Shown here piece by piece: positions 34,100-42,930 of a stretch of DNA of 64,000 nt; positions within the stretch are counted from its first letter, which is position 1, and every line of letters begins with the position of its first letter. Source of the stretch: Streptomyces sp. V3I7 (GTDB taxonomy: Bacteria; Actinomycetota; Actinomycetes; Streptomycetales; Streptomycetaceae); contig NZ_JAUSZK010000001.1 in NCBI RefSeq assembly GCF_030817495.1, positions 3,017,001 through 3,081,000 on the forward strand, in the 5' to 3' direction. Position numbers and translations under genes: made by a program. The notes beneath the pieces are model-generated. The model made no database searches. It was given only the letters and a program-made list of their open reading frames with translations, and had not been told where the DNA came from.

Positions 34100-35044
34100 G
34101 TGAGACATGTCATCGCTCTCGACGTGGGCGGCACGGGGACGAAGGCCGCCCTGATCGGTCCGGGCGGCGAACCGCTGCACCAGGACCGGCGGCCGACCGG
34201 ACGCGAGCACGGACCCGACGCGGTGGTCGACGGCATCCTCCAATTCGCCGGTGACCTGAGCGCGTTGGGCGCGGAGCGGTTCGGCGAGCCACCGGCCGCC
34301 GTCGGCGCGGCGGTGCCCGGCATCGTCGACGAGGTCCGCGGCGTCGCCGTCTACTCGGCCAACCTGGGCTGGCGCGACGTCCCCCTGCGCGACCTGCTCG
34401 GCGAGCGGCTCGGCGTGCCGGTGGCCCTCGGCCACGACGTACGCACCGGCGGGCTCGCCGAGGGCCGCATCGGCGCCGCCAGGGACGCGAGCCGCTTCCT
34501 GTTCGTCGCGCTCGGCACCGGGATCGCCGGCGCCATCGGCGTGGACGCCCGGGTCGAGGCGGGCGCGCACGGCTTCGCGGGCGAGATCGGCCACATCGTC
34601 GTACGCCCCCGGGGCGCCCCGTGCCCGTGCGGTCAGCGCGGCTGCCTGGAGCGGTACGCGTCCGCCGCCGCGGTCGGCGAGGCGTGGGCGCGGGCCTGCG
34701 GGGACCCGGAGGCGGACGCGGCCGACTGCGCGCGGGCCGCCGCCTCCGGCGACGCCGACGCCGTACGGGTCTGGGGCGAGGCCGTCGACGCGCTCGCCGA
34801 CGGGCTGGTCACCGCGCTCACCCTGCTGGACCCGGGCACGCTCGTGATCGGCGGCGGGCTGGCCGAGGCGGGCGAGACCCTGTTCACCCCGCTGCGCGAA
34901 GCCGTCCGGCGGCGCGTCACCTTCCAGCGGGTCCCGTCGATCGTCCCCGCGGCCCTCGGGGACGGCGCCGGCTGTCTGGGCGCGGGCCTCCTCGCCCGGG
35001 ATCTCCTGACCCGTACTTCTACGACCGCGGAGGTAACCCCCTGA
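34100..35044 (+). CDS. nagK: N-acetylglucosamine kinase, ROK family
   Basis: 314 residues from GTG 34100. ROK kinase: ATP loop ALDVGGTGTKAALI, LFVALGTGIAGAI, EIGHIVV, and the zinc-binding CPCGQRGCLE. It phosphorylates GlcNAc (possibly other hexoses) in the cytosol. The stop overlaps the nagA start (TGATG), so the two form an operon: NagK makes GlcNAc-6-P and NagA deacetylates it. A dre-like site lies directly upstream. The specificity is inferred from context; the ROK family also includes glucokinases. Confidence 0.9.
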   Translation: MRHVIALDVGGTGTKAALIGPGGEPLHQDRRPTGREHGPDAVVDGILQFAGDLSALGAERFGEPPAAVGAAVPGIVDEVRGVAVYSANLGWRDVPLRDLLGERLGVPVALGHDVRTGGLAEGRIGAARDASRFLFVALGTGIAGAIGVDARVEAGAHGFAGEIGHIVVRPRGAPCPCGQRGCLERYASAAAVGEAWARACGDPEADAADCARAAASGDADAVRVWGEAVDALADGLVTALTLLDPGTLVIGGGLAEAGETLFTPLREAVRRRVTFQRVPSIVPAALGDGAGCLGAGLLARDLLTRTSTTAEVTP

Positions 35045-36222
35045 TGGCCATCGAGCGAGAGCGCCGCACCCCGGGCGAGGACGCCCCGTGGATCCTGACC
35101 GGCGCTCAGGTGGTGCTGCCCACGGGGGTCGTGCCGGGCGGGCAGGTGATCGTCGACGGCAGCCGCATCGCGGACAGCGCCCCGCCGGGCGCCGCGACCC
35201 TCGACGTCAGCGGGCACTGGCTGGTCCCCGGCTTCGTCGACCTGCACAACCACGGCGGGGGCGGGGCCTCGTTCAGCTCGGGCACCGCCGAGGAGGTCCT
35301 GCACGGCATCCGCACCCACCGCCGTCACGGCACCACCACCCTGGTCGCCTCCACCGTCACCGACGACATGGACATCCTGGCCGCCCAGGCGGGCCTGCTC
35401 TCCGAACTGGCCGAGCAGGGAGACCTCGCCGGCATCCACTTCGAGGGGCCGTTCATCTCCCCGTGCCGCAAGGGCGCGCACGCCGAGCGCCTGCTGCGCG
35501 ACCCGGACCCGGCGCTGGTGCGCAAGCTGATCGACGCGGCGCGCGGCCAGGCCCGGATGGTCACCCTCGCCACCGAACTGCCGGGCGGCATCGACTCCGT
35601 ACGGCTGCTGGCGGAGCTCGGGGTCATCGCCGCCGTCGGGCACACGGACGCGACGTACGAGCAGACGGTGGCGGCGATCGACGCGGGCGCGACGGTGGCG
35701 ACGCACCTGTTCAACGCCATGCCGCCGCTCGGCCACCGCTCCCCCGGCCCGATCGCCGCCCTCCTCCAGGACGAGCGGGTCACCGTCGAGCTGATCAACG
35801 ACGGCACCCATCTGCACCCGGCCGCGCTGGAGCTGGCGTTCCGTCACAAGGGCGCGGAGCGGGTCGCGTTCATCACCGACGCGATGGACGCGGCCGGCGC
35901 CGGGGACGGCCGCTATCTGCTCGGCCCGCTGGAGGTCGAGGTCCGAGGCGGCGTGGCGCGGCTGGTGGACGGCGGCTCCATCGCGGGCTCGACGCTGACG
36001 CTGGACCGCGCCTTCCAGCGGGCGGTGACCGTCGACGGGCTCGCGGTCGAGGAGGCGGTGGCCGCGCTCTCCGCCACCCCGGCCCGGCTGCTGGGACTGG
36101 ACGACCGCGTGGGCTCGCTGGAGCCCGGCAAGGACGCCGACCTGGTGCTCCTCGACGAGCACTTCGGCCTCAAGGGCGTGCTGCGGCACGGGAGATGGGT
36201 GGTCGATCCCCAACTGACCTGA
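35044..36222 (+). CDS. nagA: N-acetylglucosamine-6-phosphate deacetylase
   Basis: 392 residues from ATG 35044, RBS GGAGGTAAC. Amidohydrolase fold with VDLHNHGGGGASF (metal ligands), GIHFEGPFIS (Glu), VGHTDATYEQT, THLFNAM, FITDAMDAAG (catalytic Asp). It converts GlcNAc-6-P to GlcN-6-P, the effector that releases DasR. MurQ upstream at 15-16 kb also produces GlcNAc-6-P, so both amino-sugar routes converge here. Confidence 0.95.
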   Translation: MAIERERRTPGEDAPWILTGAQVVLPTGVVPGGQVIVDGSRIADSAPPGAATLDVSGHWLVPGFVDLHNHGGGGASFSSGTAEEVLHGIRTHRRHGTTTLVASTVTDDMDILAAQAGLLSELAEQGDLAGIHFEGPFISPCRKGAHAERLLRDPDPALVRKLIDAARGQARMVTLATELPGGIDSVRLLAELGVIAAVGHTDATYEQTVAAIDAGATVATHLFNAMPPLGHRSPGPIAALLQDERVTVELINDGTHLHPAALELAFRHKGAERVAFITDAMDAAGAGDGRYLLGPLEVEVRGGVARLVDGGSIAGSTLTLDRAFQRAVTVDGLAVEEAVAALSATPARLLGLDDRVGSLEPGKDADLVLLDEHFGLKGVLRHGRWVVDPQLT

Positions 36223-36341
36223 TCCGTACCCCTTCCGGGACACGGTGGCCGATCCTGGGTCTGGGCCGGTCGCCGTGTCTTTGGCATGATCGGGGCCCGA
36301 ACGCGCGGCAAAGCGCACGCAATCCAGGGAGGTCGGACCGG

Positions 36342-37271
36342 GTGATCCTCACGGTCACACTGAACACCGCTCTCGACCTCACCTATCGGGTGCGCGCCCT
36401 GCGGCCCCACACCACGCACCGCGTCACCGAGGTCGTCGAGCGGCCGGGCGGCAAGGGCGTGAACGTGGCCCGGGTGCTCGCGGCGCTCGGCCACGCGGTG
36501 ACCGTCACCGGGTTCGCGGGCGGCGGCACGGGCCGGGCGCTGCGGGAGGGTCTGAGCGGGATCTCCGGAGTGGTCGACGCGCTGGTGCCGGTCGTCGGCG
36601 CGACGCGGCGGACGGTGGCGATCGTGGACGAGCGCACCGGCGACACCACCCAGCTCAACGAGCCCGGACCGCAGATCGCCCCGGCCGAGTGGGCCGCCTT
36701 CCAGCGGACGTACGAGGATCTCCTCGGCCCGGCCTCGGCGGTGGCGCTGTGCGGCAGCCTGCCGCCGGGCGTGCCGGTCGGCGCGTACGCGGGACTGGTG
36801 CGGACCGCGCGGGCGGCCGGGGTCCCGGTGCTGCTGGACACCAGTGGGGAGCCGCTGCGGCGCGGGGTCGCTGCGCGCCCGGACATCGTGAAGCCGAACG
36901 CCGGGGAACTGGCCGAACTCACCGGATCCCACGAGCCGTTGGGCGCGACGCAGGACGCGCGGCGCCGGGGTGCGCACGCCGTGGTGGCGTCGCTGGGCGC
37001 GGAGGGTCTGGTGGCCCGTACCCCGGAGGGCCGCTGGCGGGCCGTCCCGCCCGGCCGGGTGCGCGGCAACCCGACGGGGGCCGGCGACTCGGCGGTGGCG
37101 GGACTGCTGTCGGGCCTGGTGGAACGCCTGTCCTGGCCCGACCGGCTGATCCGCGCGGTCGCGCTGTCGGCGGCGACCGTGCTGACGCCCACGGCGGGCG
37201 AGTTCGACCAGGCGGCCTACGAGGAACTGCTGGGCCGGGTCGCGGTGACCGGCGAGGTCAGCGCGGCCTGA
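36342..37271 (+). CDS. PfkB-family hexose kinase (1-phosphofructokinase-like)
   Basis: 309 residues from GTG 36342, RBS GGGAGGTCGG. PfkB signatures: N-terminal LTVTLNTALDLTY, GGKGVNVARVLAALGH, and C-terminal GNPTGAGDSAVAGLLSG with catalytic Asp. Closest in style to FruK/LacC-type kinases (fructose-1-phosphate or tagatose-6-phosphate). No fructose PTS gene is adjacent, so the substrate stays open. An amino-sugar or tagatose intermediate is possible given nagKA upstream. Confidence 0.85.
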   Translation: MILTVTLNTALDLTYRVRALRPHTTHRVTEVVERPGGKGVNVARVLAALGHAVTVTGFAGGGTGRALREGLSGISGVVDALVPVVGATRRTVAIVDERTGDTTQLNEPGPQIAPAEWAAFQRTYEDLLGPASAVALCGSLPPGVPVGAYAGLVRTARAAGVPVLLDTSGEPLRRGVAARPDIVKPNAGELAELTGSHEPLGATQDARRRGAHAVVASLGAEGLVARTPEGRWRAVPPGRVRGNPTGAGDSAVAGLLSGLVERLSWPDRLIRAVALSAATVLTPTAGEFDQAAYEELLGRVAVTGEVSAA

Positions 37272-37287
37272 CCCCGCCCGGGGTCAG
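37268..37287. terminator. Palindrome holding both convergent stop codons
   Basis: CTGACCCCG and CGGGGTCAG are perfect arms about a 2-base centre. TGA of the PfkB gene and of the minus-strand gene are mirror images within the arms. The 2-base loop is tight for an RNA hairpin, so a terminator role is moderate. Confidence 0.55.
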
Positions 37288-38201
37288 GACTTGGGCCAGC
37301 CCTTCACCAGCCAGAGCCGGTCGATGAGGGCGTCGCACTGGTTGCCCTGCTCGCAGGAGAGCTTGATGGTGTTGGTGCCCTTGTTGAGCTGGACGTAGTT
37401 GTAGGTCTTCGTCCAGCCCTTGGCGTAGTCGCCCGCGGGGGCCTGCGCCCAGTTCTTCAGGTTGACCGGCGTGGTGGAGGGCGTGCCGTTGACCGAGAGG
37501 GTGGCGGTGGCGTCCGTGCCGGGGACGCTGTAGCCGACGTACACCGTGTACTTGCCGGACTTGGGGATGCCGTTGACGTTCCAGGTGAGCGAGGCGCCGG
37601 GCGCGTTGAAGCCGTTGACATAGGTGCCGCCCTCGGCCTGGGCGCCCTTGACGTCGGAGGCGGGGACCGCGCCGCCGCCCAGGGTCAGCGCCTTGGCGTC
37701 GGCCTTCGGCAGCTTGTCGGGCGCCTTGGCGCCGGTGGGATCGCTCGGCTCGTCGCTCTGCGACTGCGCCGCCGGCGTGGTCGGCTGGTCGCCGGCATCG
37801 TCGCTGTCGGAGTTGCCGTTGAGCATGGCCACGCTGATGCCGATGACGACCGCGGCGACCACCGCGATGGCGCCGATCAGCAGACCCTTGGTGTTGGGGC
37901 CGCGGCCACGGCCGGCGCCCCGCCCGCCGCCCGGCATCGGCTGGTGGGCCGTCGGGGCGCCACCCGGCATCGTCTCCGGAGCCTGGTAGTGCGCGTTCGG
38001 CTGGCCGAAGGCGCCCTGCTGCTGCGGGACGGACTGCTGGCCGTACTGGCGCTCGCCGACCGCCCGCACCCTGCTGACCGCGTTCGGGTAGCCGTAGCCG
38101 CTGGACGGCGGCTGGGCTCCTCTGGCCTGCCCGTCGGCGTACAGATAGCCGAACGGGTCCTCGTCCTCGGGCGTGCTCGCGCCGTTGTTGCCGGGCGTCA
38201 T
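37284..38201 (-). CDS. Membrane-anchored protein with extracellular carbohydrate-binding-like domain
   Basis: 305 residues from ATG 38201, RBS GAGGAG nine bases upstream. Residues 1-105 are cytosolic and disordered (Gly/Pro/Gln-rich). One transmembrane helix (GLLIGAIAVVAAVVIGISVAML) is followed by a Ser/Asp/Pro linker. The last 130 residues form a beta-sandwich like CBM6/CBM35 (YVNGFNAPGASLTWNVNG, GKYTVYVGYSV, NTIKLSCEQGNQCDALIDRLWL) with two cysteines. Probably binds a cell-surface glycan; no enzyme motif. Confidence 0.82.
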   Translation of the reverse strand: MTPGNNGASTPEDEDPFGYLYADGQARGAQPPSSGYGYPNAVSRVRAVGERQYGQQSVPQQQGAFGQPNAHYQAPETMPGGAPTAHQPMPGGGRGAGRGRGPNTKGLLIGAIAVVAAVVIGISVAMLNGNSDSDDAGDQPTTPAAQSQSDEPSDPTGAKAPDKLPKADAKALTLGGGAVPASDVKGAQAEGGTYVNGFNAPGASLTWNVNGIPKSGKYTVYVGYSVPGTDATATLSVNGTPSTTPVNLKNWAQAPAGDYAKGWTKTYNYVQLNKGTNTIKLSCEQGNQCDALIDRLWLVKGWPKS

Positions 38202-38318
38202 CCCTAGGTACTCCTCAACAGTGCGGGCCGATGCGTTGTACGTGCGGAAGGGCGAGCCTACCCGCTCTCCGTGGCCCAAACGGGTGACCCAGATCGCTTC
38301 AGCCCGCTGACCTGCGGA

Positions 38319-39980
38319 TCATCCGGCGCGACGATGTTGTTTGGGACGAGATCGTTTCTCGACGTACATCCGCTCGTCAGCGGATTTCAACACTTCGTCG
38401 GCCGTCATGCCGCAGTGCGCCCAGCCGATGCCGAAGCTGGCGCCCACCCGGACGGCCCGGCCCTCGGCCTGGATCGGCTGGATGATCTCGCCGCGCAGCC
38501 GTACGGCGAGATCCTGGGCGTCGGCCTTGCCGAGCCCGTCGGCGAGGATCACGAACTCGTCGCCGCCGAGCCGGGCGACCGTGTCGCCGTCCCGTACGGC
38601 CCGCGACAGGCGCCGGGCCACCTCGATGAGGACCGCGTCGCCCGCGTTGTGCCCGAAGCGGTCGTTGATCGACTTGAAGCCGTCGAGGTCGCAGAAGAGC
38701 ACCGCGAGGCCCTTGGTGCCGTCGTCGCGGTCGCCCGCGGGGGCGACCACGTGCACATGGTGGTCGAAAGTGTCGTACGTCTCCGGGCCGGACGCGAAGT
38801 CGAAGCCGTGGCCGTCGGCGGTGTGGACGGGATGGACGGGGTGCCCGTAGGCGGCGTCCAGGGTGTCGACCGCGCCGGCGAGGGCAGCGCGGCGGCAGAT
38901 GCGGCCCGACAGGCGCGCGCGCAGTTCGGCGGAGTTCGGCAGGCCGGTGAGGGAGTCGTGGGAGGCGCGGTGGGCGAGCTGGAGCTCGCGGCGCTTGCGC
39001 TCCTCTATGTCCTCGACGTGGGTGAGCAGGAAGCGGGGCCCGTCGGCGGCGTCGGCGACGACGCTGTTGCGCAGGGAGACCCAGACGTAGCTGCCGTCGC
39101 GGCGGGCGAGGCGCAGCTCGGCGCGGCCGCCCTCGGCGGAGGTACGGAGCAGGGTGCTCACGTCCTCGGGGTGGACCAGGTCGGAGAAGGAGTAGCGGCG
39201 CATCGCGGCGGCGGGGCGGCCGAGGAGCCGGCACAGGGCGTCGTTGGTCCTCAGGATCCGGCCGTGCTGGTCGCCGCCCATCTCGGCGATCGCCATGCCG
39301 GAGGGGGCGTACTCGAAGGCCTGGCGGAAGCTTTCCTCGCTGGCACGCAGGGCCTGCTGGTCCCGCTCCAGGCGGACCAGGGCGCGCTGCATGTTGGCGC
39401 GCAGACGGGCGTTGCTGATCGCGATCGCGGCCTGGAAGGCGTACATCTGGAGCGCCTCGCGCCCCCAGGCGCCGGGGCGCCGGCCGTTGCGCGGGCGGTC
39501 CACGGACAGCACGCCGAGCAGTTCGCCGCAGGTGCCGCCCTGGCCACCCGGGGTGTACATGGGTGCGTAGAGCCGGTCGGCGGGGTGCCACTCGTCCTCG
39601 AAGCGGGGCGCGGGCCCGTCGGTGTACCACTGGGGGACGTCGTCCTCGGCGAGCACCCAGCCCTCGGTGTGCGGGATGAACCGCAGGTCGCCCCAGGCCT
39701 CGCCCATGGTCAGGCGGCGCTCCCAGGAGGCGCGGGAGCCGACCCGGCCGGTGATGAGGGACTCGGCGGCGGAGTTGCCGGCGAACGCGGCGACGACGAG
39801 GTCGCCGTCGTGGCGGACGAGGTTGACGCAGGCGATCTCGTAGCCGAGGGCGTCGACGACGCCGTTGGCGACGGTCTGCAGCGTGTCCGCCAGGCTGCGT
39901 GCCGTGTTCATGTCCGCCATGACCTGGTGCAGCTGCCGCAGGGAATCAAGACGGACGTAGGGCTCCGACTCGGTCTCCAT
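38319..39980 (-). CDS. cdgB: Diguanylate cyclase GAF-PAS-GGDEF (CdgB-like)
   Basis: 553 residues from ATG 39980. GAF domain residues 15-195, PAS/PAC about 215-330 (FRQAFEYAPSGMAIAEMG), GGDEF domain 340-545. The active-site GGDEF at 472-476 is intact, and the inhibitory I-site RxxD (RDGD) lies exactly five residues before it, so c-di-GMP synthesis with product inhibition is expected. Architecture and neighbourhood match CdgB of S. coelicolor, a BldD-regulated developmental gene. It is soluble. The 330-bp upstream region carries a near-consensus BldD box and a perfect palindrome. Confidence 0.93.
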   Translation of the reverse strand: METESEPYVRLDSLRQLHQVMADMNTARSLADTLQTVANGVVDALGYEIACVNLVRHDGDLVVAAFAGNSAAESLITGRVGSRASWERRLTMGEAWGDLRFIPHTEGWVLAEDDVPQWYTDGPAPRFEDEWHPADRLYAPMYTPGGQGGTCGELLGVLSVDRPRNGRRPGAWGREALQMYAFQAAIAISNARLRANMQRALVRLERDQQALRASEESFRQAFEYAPSGMAIAEMGGDQHGRILRTNDALCRLLGRPAAAMRRYSFSDLVHPEDVSTLLRTSAEGGRAELRLARRDGSYVWVSLRNSVVADAADGPRFLLTHVEDIEERKRRELQLAHRASHDSLTGLPNSAELRARLSGRICRRAALAGAVDTLDAAYGHPVHPVHTADGHGFDFASGPETYDTFDHHVHVVAPAGDRDDGTKGLAVLFCDLDGFKSINDRFGHNAGDAVLIEVARRLSRAVRDGDTVARLGGDEFVILADGLGKADAQDLAVRLRGEIIQPIQAEGRAVRVGASFGIGWAHCGMTADEVLKSADERMYVEKRSRPKQHRRAG

Positions 39981-40098
39981 GCTCGCCCTCCCCCCGAGAC
40001 CTCGCAGCGAATCAAGGGTTCTCTTCGGCGCTGGTGTCCGGTGGTGCAGTCGCGGTGTTCAGGTTCCCCGCCACTGAATCACAGCGCGCTGCCCACTC

Positions 40099-40113
40099 GG
40101 TACACAGGGTCAA
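40099..40113 (-). promoter_or_regulatory. BldD-box-like site upstream of cdgB
   Basis: Minus strand TTGACCCTGTGTACC fits the pattern nTnACnCnGnGTnAn at all but one fixed position. It lies about 120 bp before the cdgB start. Confidence 0.5.
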
Positions 40114-40127
40114 CAATTCATGGCTCT

Positions 40128-40143
40128 TGTGACTCAAGTCACA
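40128..40143. promoter_or_regulatory. Perfect palindrome upstream of cdgB
   Basis: TGTGACT-CA-AGTCACA. It contains TGAC-N4-GTCA, one base short of the BldD spacing, so the binding protein is uncertain. Confidence 0.5.
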
Positions 40144-40296
40144 GCAGAACATGAACAATTGAGGGGAGATTCTGCATTTTCCTGCCCATTCTCCGAACGC
40201 AGAATTTGCGCGTGTGCGGACTTTCCGTGCGCTCGTTCCCTGGGCCTAGGACCCGTCTCGGCCAGAGGCCCGATGCGGTTCCCTCGGCCCGGGGAT

Positions 40297-40310
40297 TAGC
40301 GTTTTCGGCG
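40297..40310 (+). promoter_or_regulatory. Leaderless promoter -10 element
   Basis: TAGCGT at 40297-40302 ends seven bases before GTG 40310, supporting that start for the flavin reductase gene. Confidence 0.45.
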
Positions 40311-40921
40311 TGCTGAACCCTTCCGCTTCCCTCCCCGCTCCCCCTGCCGTGGCCTCCCTCGCGCAGGGGGACGCGCCCTCCGGGCATGCTGTGGGGGTGA
40401 GCAACGACAAGTTCCGGGCCGCCATGTCCCGGCTGGCCGGGGGCGTGGTCCTGGTGACCGCGCAGGAGCCGCCGCTGGACCCGGACGACCCGGGGGCACC
40501 GGCCGGCGAGGACGCCGGCATGACCGCGACCGCCTTCATGTCGGTCTCGCTGGACCCGCCCCTGGTCCTGGTCAGCCTGCGGGAGGGCTCCCGCATGGAC
40601 GATCTGCTCGCCGAGCAGCCCCTGTGGGCCGTCTCCGTCCTGTCCGAGAACCAGCGCCAGATCGCGGGCCGCTTCGCCATGAAGGGCCGCATCAGCGACC
40701 GCCTGCTCTTCGCGGACATCCCCTACGTCCGCGGCGAGGCCTCCGGCGCCCCTCTGGTGGACGGCGCGCTGGCCACCCTGGAGTGCCGCACGGAACAGCG
40801 GGTGCCGGCGGGCGACCACACCCTGGTCATCGGCCACGTCCTCACCGCCGGCCTGCCGAGCGGCAGCGCGGATGGTGGCCCGCTGCTGTACTTCCGCGGG
40901 CGCTACCGGCAGTTGAGCTGA
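40310..40921 (+). CDS. Flavin reductase-like (split-barrel FMN-binding) protein
   Basis: 203 residues from GTG 40310; GTG 40397 would remove a 29-residue Ala/Pro-rich extension. The domain starts at NDKFRAAMSRLAGGVVLVTA and has MTATAFMSVSLDPPLVLVSL, FAVSVL-like WAVSVLSENQRQIAGRFA and GDHTLVIGHVL, typical of flavin reductases that supply FMNH2 to monooxygenases. There is no monooxygenase adjacent, so the partner is unknown. Confidence 0.88.
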   Translation: MLNPSASLPAPPAVASLAQGDAPSGHAVGVSNDKFRAAMSRLAGGVVLVTAQEPPLDPDDPGAPAGEDAGMTATAFMSVSLDPPLVLVSLREGSRMDDLLAEQPLWAVSVLSENQRQIAGRFAMKGRISDRLLFADIPYVRGEASGAPLVDGALATLECRTEQRVPAGDHTLVIGHVLTAGLPSGSADGGPLLYFRGRYRQLS

Positions 40922-40946
40922 GCCCCCGCCTGAGCAGTCACCGGGC

Positions 40947-41384
40947 TCAGCCCCAGTCCCGGCCCGAGCGGCCCCTCTTGGTGTCGGAGCGCTGCTTCTT
41001 CTCGCGCAGGCGGCGCTCGTTGATGCCGCGGGGGATGCGGGTGGCCCGGCGCGGCTTGGGTGGGGGCGCGGTCGCCTCGGCGAGCAGCGCCGCGAGGCGT
41101 ACGGCGGCGGTCTCGCGGTTGCGCCACTGGGAGCGGTGCTCGGAGGCGCGGACGGTGACGACGCCGTCGACGAGCCGCCCGCTCAGCCGCTCCAGCGCGC
41201 GCCGCTTCCACACCTCGGGCAGCGCCTCGCTCCGCGCGAGGTCGAACCGCAGCTCCACCTGCGAGTCACTGGTGTTGACGTGCTGTCCGCCGGGCCCGGA
41301 GGACCGGGAGAAGCGCCACATGAGCTCGGCCTCGGGGAGCGAGACGGAGCCGCGGATGACGTGGGGACCGGACATGTCGTCCAT
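40947..41384 (-). CDS. arfB: Peptidyl-tRNA hydrolase ArfB (ribosome rescue)
   Basis: 145 residues from ATG 41384 (ATG 41375 also possible). Class I release-factor-like domain with the catalytic GGQ in SSGPGGQHVNTSDSQVELRF, then a basic C-terminal tail (RRLREKKQRSDTKRGRSGRDW) that enters the mRNA channel of stalled ribosomes. Length is normal for ArfB/YaeJ. Convergent with the flavin reductase gene. Confidence 0.95.
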   Translation of the reverse strand: MDDMSGPHVIRGSVSLPEAELMWRFSRSSGPGGQHVNTSDSQVELRFDLARSEALPEVWKRRALERLSGRLVDGVVTVRASEHRSQWRNRETAAVRLAALLAEATAPPPKPRRATRIPRGINERRLREKKQRSDTKRGRSGRDWG

Positions 41385-41575
41385 GGTCCCGCATCACCGT
41401 GTCCCGTGTCGCCCCGTTATCCACCCGGGAGCCGCACGGGTAAAAAAGGTAAAGGAACCCGGAACCCGAAGGACCCCCGTCGGCGTTGTGCCGGGTGAAG
41501 GTAGCTTCGTCCCCAGTGCGAAGCCCGTACGTATCGAACGATGTGCGTACACAACGAGGGAAGGAACTCCCAACA

Positions 41576-42151
41576 ATGGCTGTAAGCCTGTCCAAGGGTG
41601 GCAACGTCTCGCTCACCAAGGAGGCTCCGGGCCTGACCGCCGTCACCGTGGGCCTCGGCTGGGACGTCCGCTCCACCACCGGCACGGACTTCGACCTCGA
41701 CGCCTCCGCCATCGCGGTCAACGGTCAGGGCAAGGTCGCCTCGGACGCCCACTTCGTCTTCTTCAACAACAAGCAGACCCCGGACAGCACGATCGTCCAC
41801 ACCGGCGACAACCGCACCGGCGAGGGCGCCGGCGACGACGAGGCGATCAACGTCAACCTCGCCGCCCTGCCCGCCGACATCGAGAAGGTCGTCTTCCCGG
41901 TCTCCATCTACGACGCCGAGAACCGCGGCCAGAACTTCGGCCAGGTCCGCAACGCCTACATCCGCATCGTCAACCAGGCCGGCGGCTCCGAGATCGCCCG
42001 CTACGACCTCTCCGAGGACGCCGCCACCGAGACCGCCATGATCTTCGGCGAGCTCTACCGCAACGGCGCCGAGTGGAAGTTCCGCGCGGTCGGCCAGGGC
42101 TACGCCTCCGGCCTGGTCGGCATCGCCCAGGACTTCGGCGTCAACGTCTGA
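41576..42151 (+). CDS. terD: TerD-family calcium-binding stress protein
   Basis: 191 residues from ATG 41576, RBS GGAAGG. Typical TerD beta-sandwich: [60 protein letters not shown] (calcium site), [16 protein letters not shown]. TerD proteins are abundant in streptomycetes and tied to tellurite resistance annotation and to Ca2+-linked development. A terminator follows. Confidence 0.96.
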   Translation: MAVSLSKGGNVSLTKEAPGLTAVTVGLGWDVRSTTGTDFDLDASAIAVNGQGKVASDAHFVFFNNKQTPDSTIVHTGDNRTGEGAGDDEAINVNLAALPADIEKVVFPVSIYDAENRGQNFGQVRNAYIRIVNQAGGSEIARYDLSEDAATETAMIFGELYRNGAEWKFRAVGQGYASGLVGIAQDFGVNV

Positions 42152-42171
42152 GTCGCCGTATGACGCCCGCA

Positions 42172-42199
42172 CCCCCGGCCACCGGGAACCGGCCGGGGG
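42172..42199 (+). terminator. Terminator after terD
   Basis: CCCCCGGCC and GGCCGGGGG form a 9-bp stem with a 10-base loop 20 bp after the stop. Confidence 0.65.
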
Positions 42200-42283
42200 C
42201 TTCGGGCCGCCCGAGGCGGAGCGGACCGCCCGCAGGACGTCAGCTCCCGTCCGAAGAACGGGTGTTCGCCTTACCGTGCCCCC

Positions 42284-42808
42284 GTGATTCTCCAGCCCCT
42301 CACCGTCGCCCCCGGTCACGACATCCCGGCCCCGCTCCTCACCGAGCTCACCGCCCTCTACGCCTCCAACCGGGCCTTCCATGCCCTCAGCGGCGACTTC
42401 CCGGACCCGGACGACGTGACGCCCCAGCAGGTGGCCGTGGCGCTGGCCGGCGAACTGGCGCACCCCGGCGCGGAGGTGCTGCTGGCGCGCAGCATGGGCA
42501 TGAGGCGGCTGGTCGGCGTGGTGATCACGCTGAGCCGGCATCCCGATCCCGCCGACCCCGATCCCTGGATCGGGCTGCTGATGGTGGACACGGCCGTGCA
42601 GCGGCAGGGATACGGACGGCGCATCGCCGAGGCCGTCGAGGACCGCTTCCGCGCGCAGGGCCGCAGCGCCGTACGCCTCGCCGTGCTCGACGACAACACC
42701 CAGGGTCTCGCCTTCTGGACCGCCCTCGGCTACGAGGCCATCGGCCATCGCACGGACCGTCAGCTCGGCCGCCCCTGCTCCGTGTTGCGCAAGACCACGA
42801 TCATGTAA
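42284..42808 (+). CDS. GNAT-family N-acetyltransferase
   Basis: 174 residues from GTG 42284. Acetyl-CoA-binding loop VQRQGYGRRIAEAVE and a C-terminal LDDNTQGLAFWTALGYEAIGH typical of GNAT fold. The first 60 residues are helical. Substrate unknown. Single gene between terD and the M4 peptidase. Confidence 0.87.
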   Translation: MILQPLTVAPGHDIPAPLLTELTALYASNRAFHALSGDFPDPDDVTPQQVAVALAGELAHPGAEVLLARSMGMRRLVGVVITLSRHPDPADPDPWIGLLMVDTAVQRQGYGRRIAEAVEDRFRAQGRSAVRLAVLDDNTQGLAFWTALGYEAIGHRTDRQLGRPCSVLRKTTIM

Positions 42809-42930
42809 ATTCTTGACGACGCTCTGTCAAACTCCGGTCGTGGATGCCACTCTCTTCTCGCTCGCCGCAACCTGTGCATCCCCTTTGCCCGTCTGAGCCT
42901 CACCCAAGAGGCCAGTCAAGAGGAGACCGA

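Noticed and set aside
40128..40143. Calling the palindrome a BldD box
   Set aside because: TGAC and GTCA are four bases apart instead of five; the neighbouring site at 40099 fits better.
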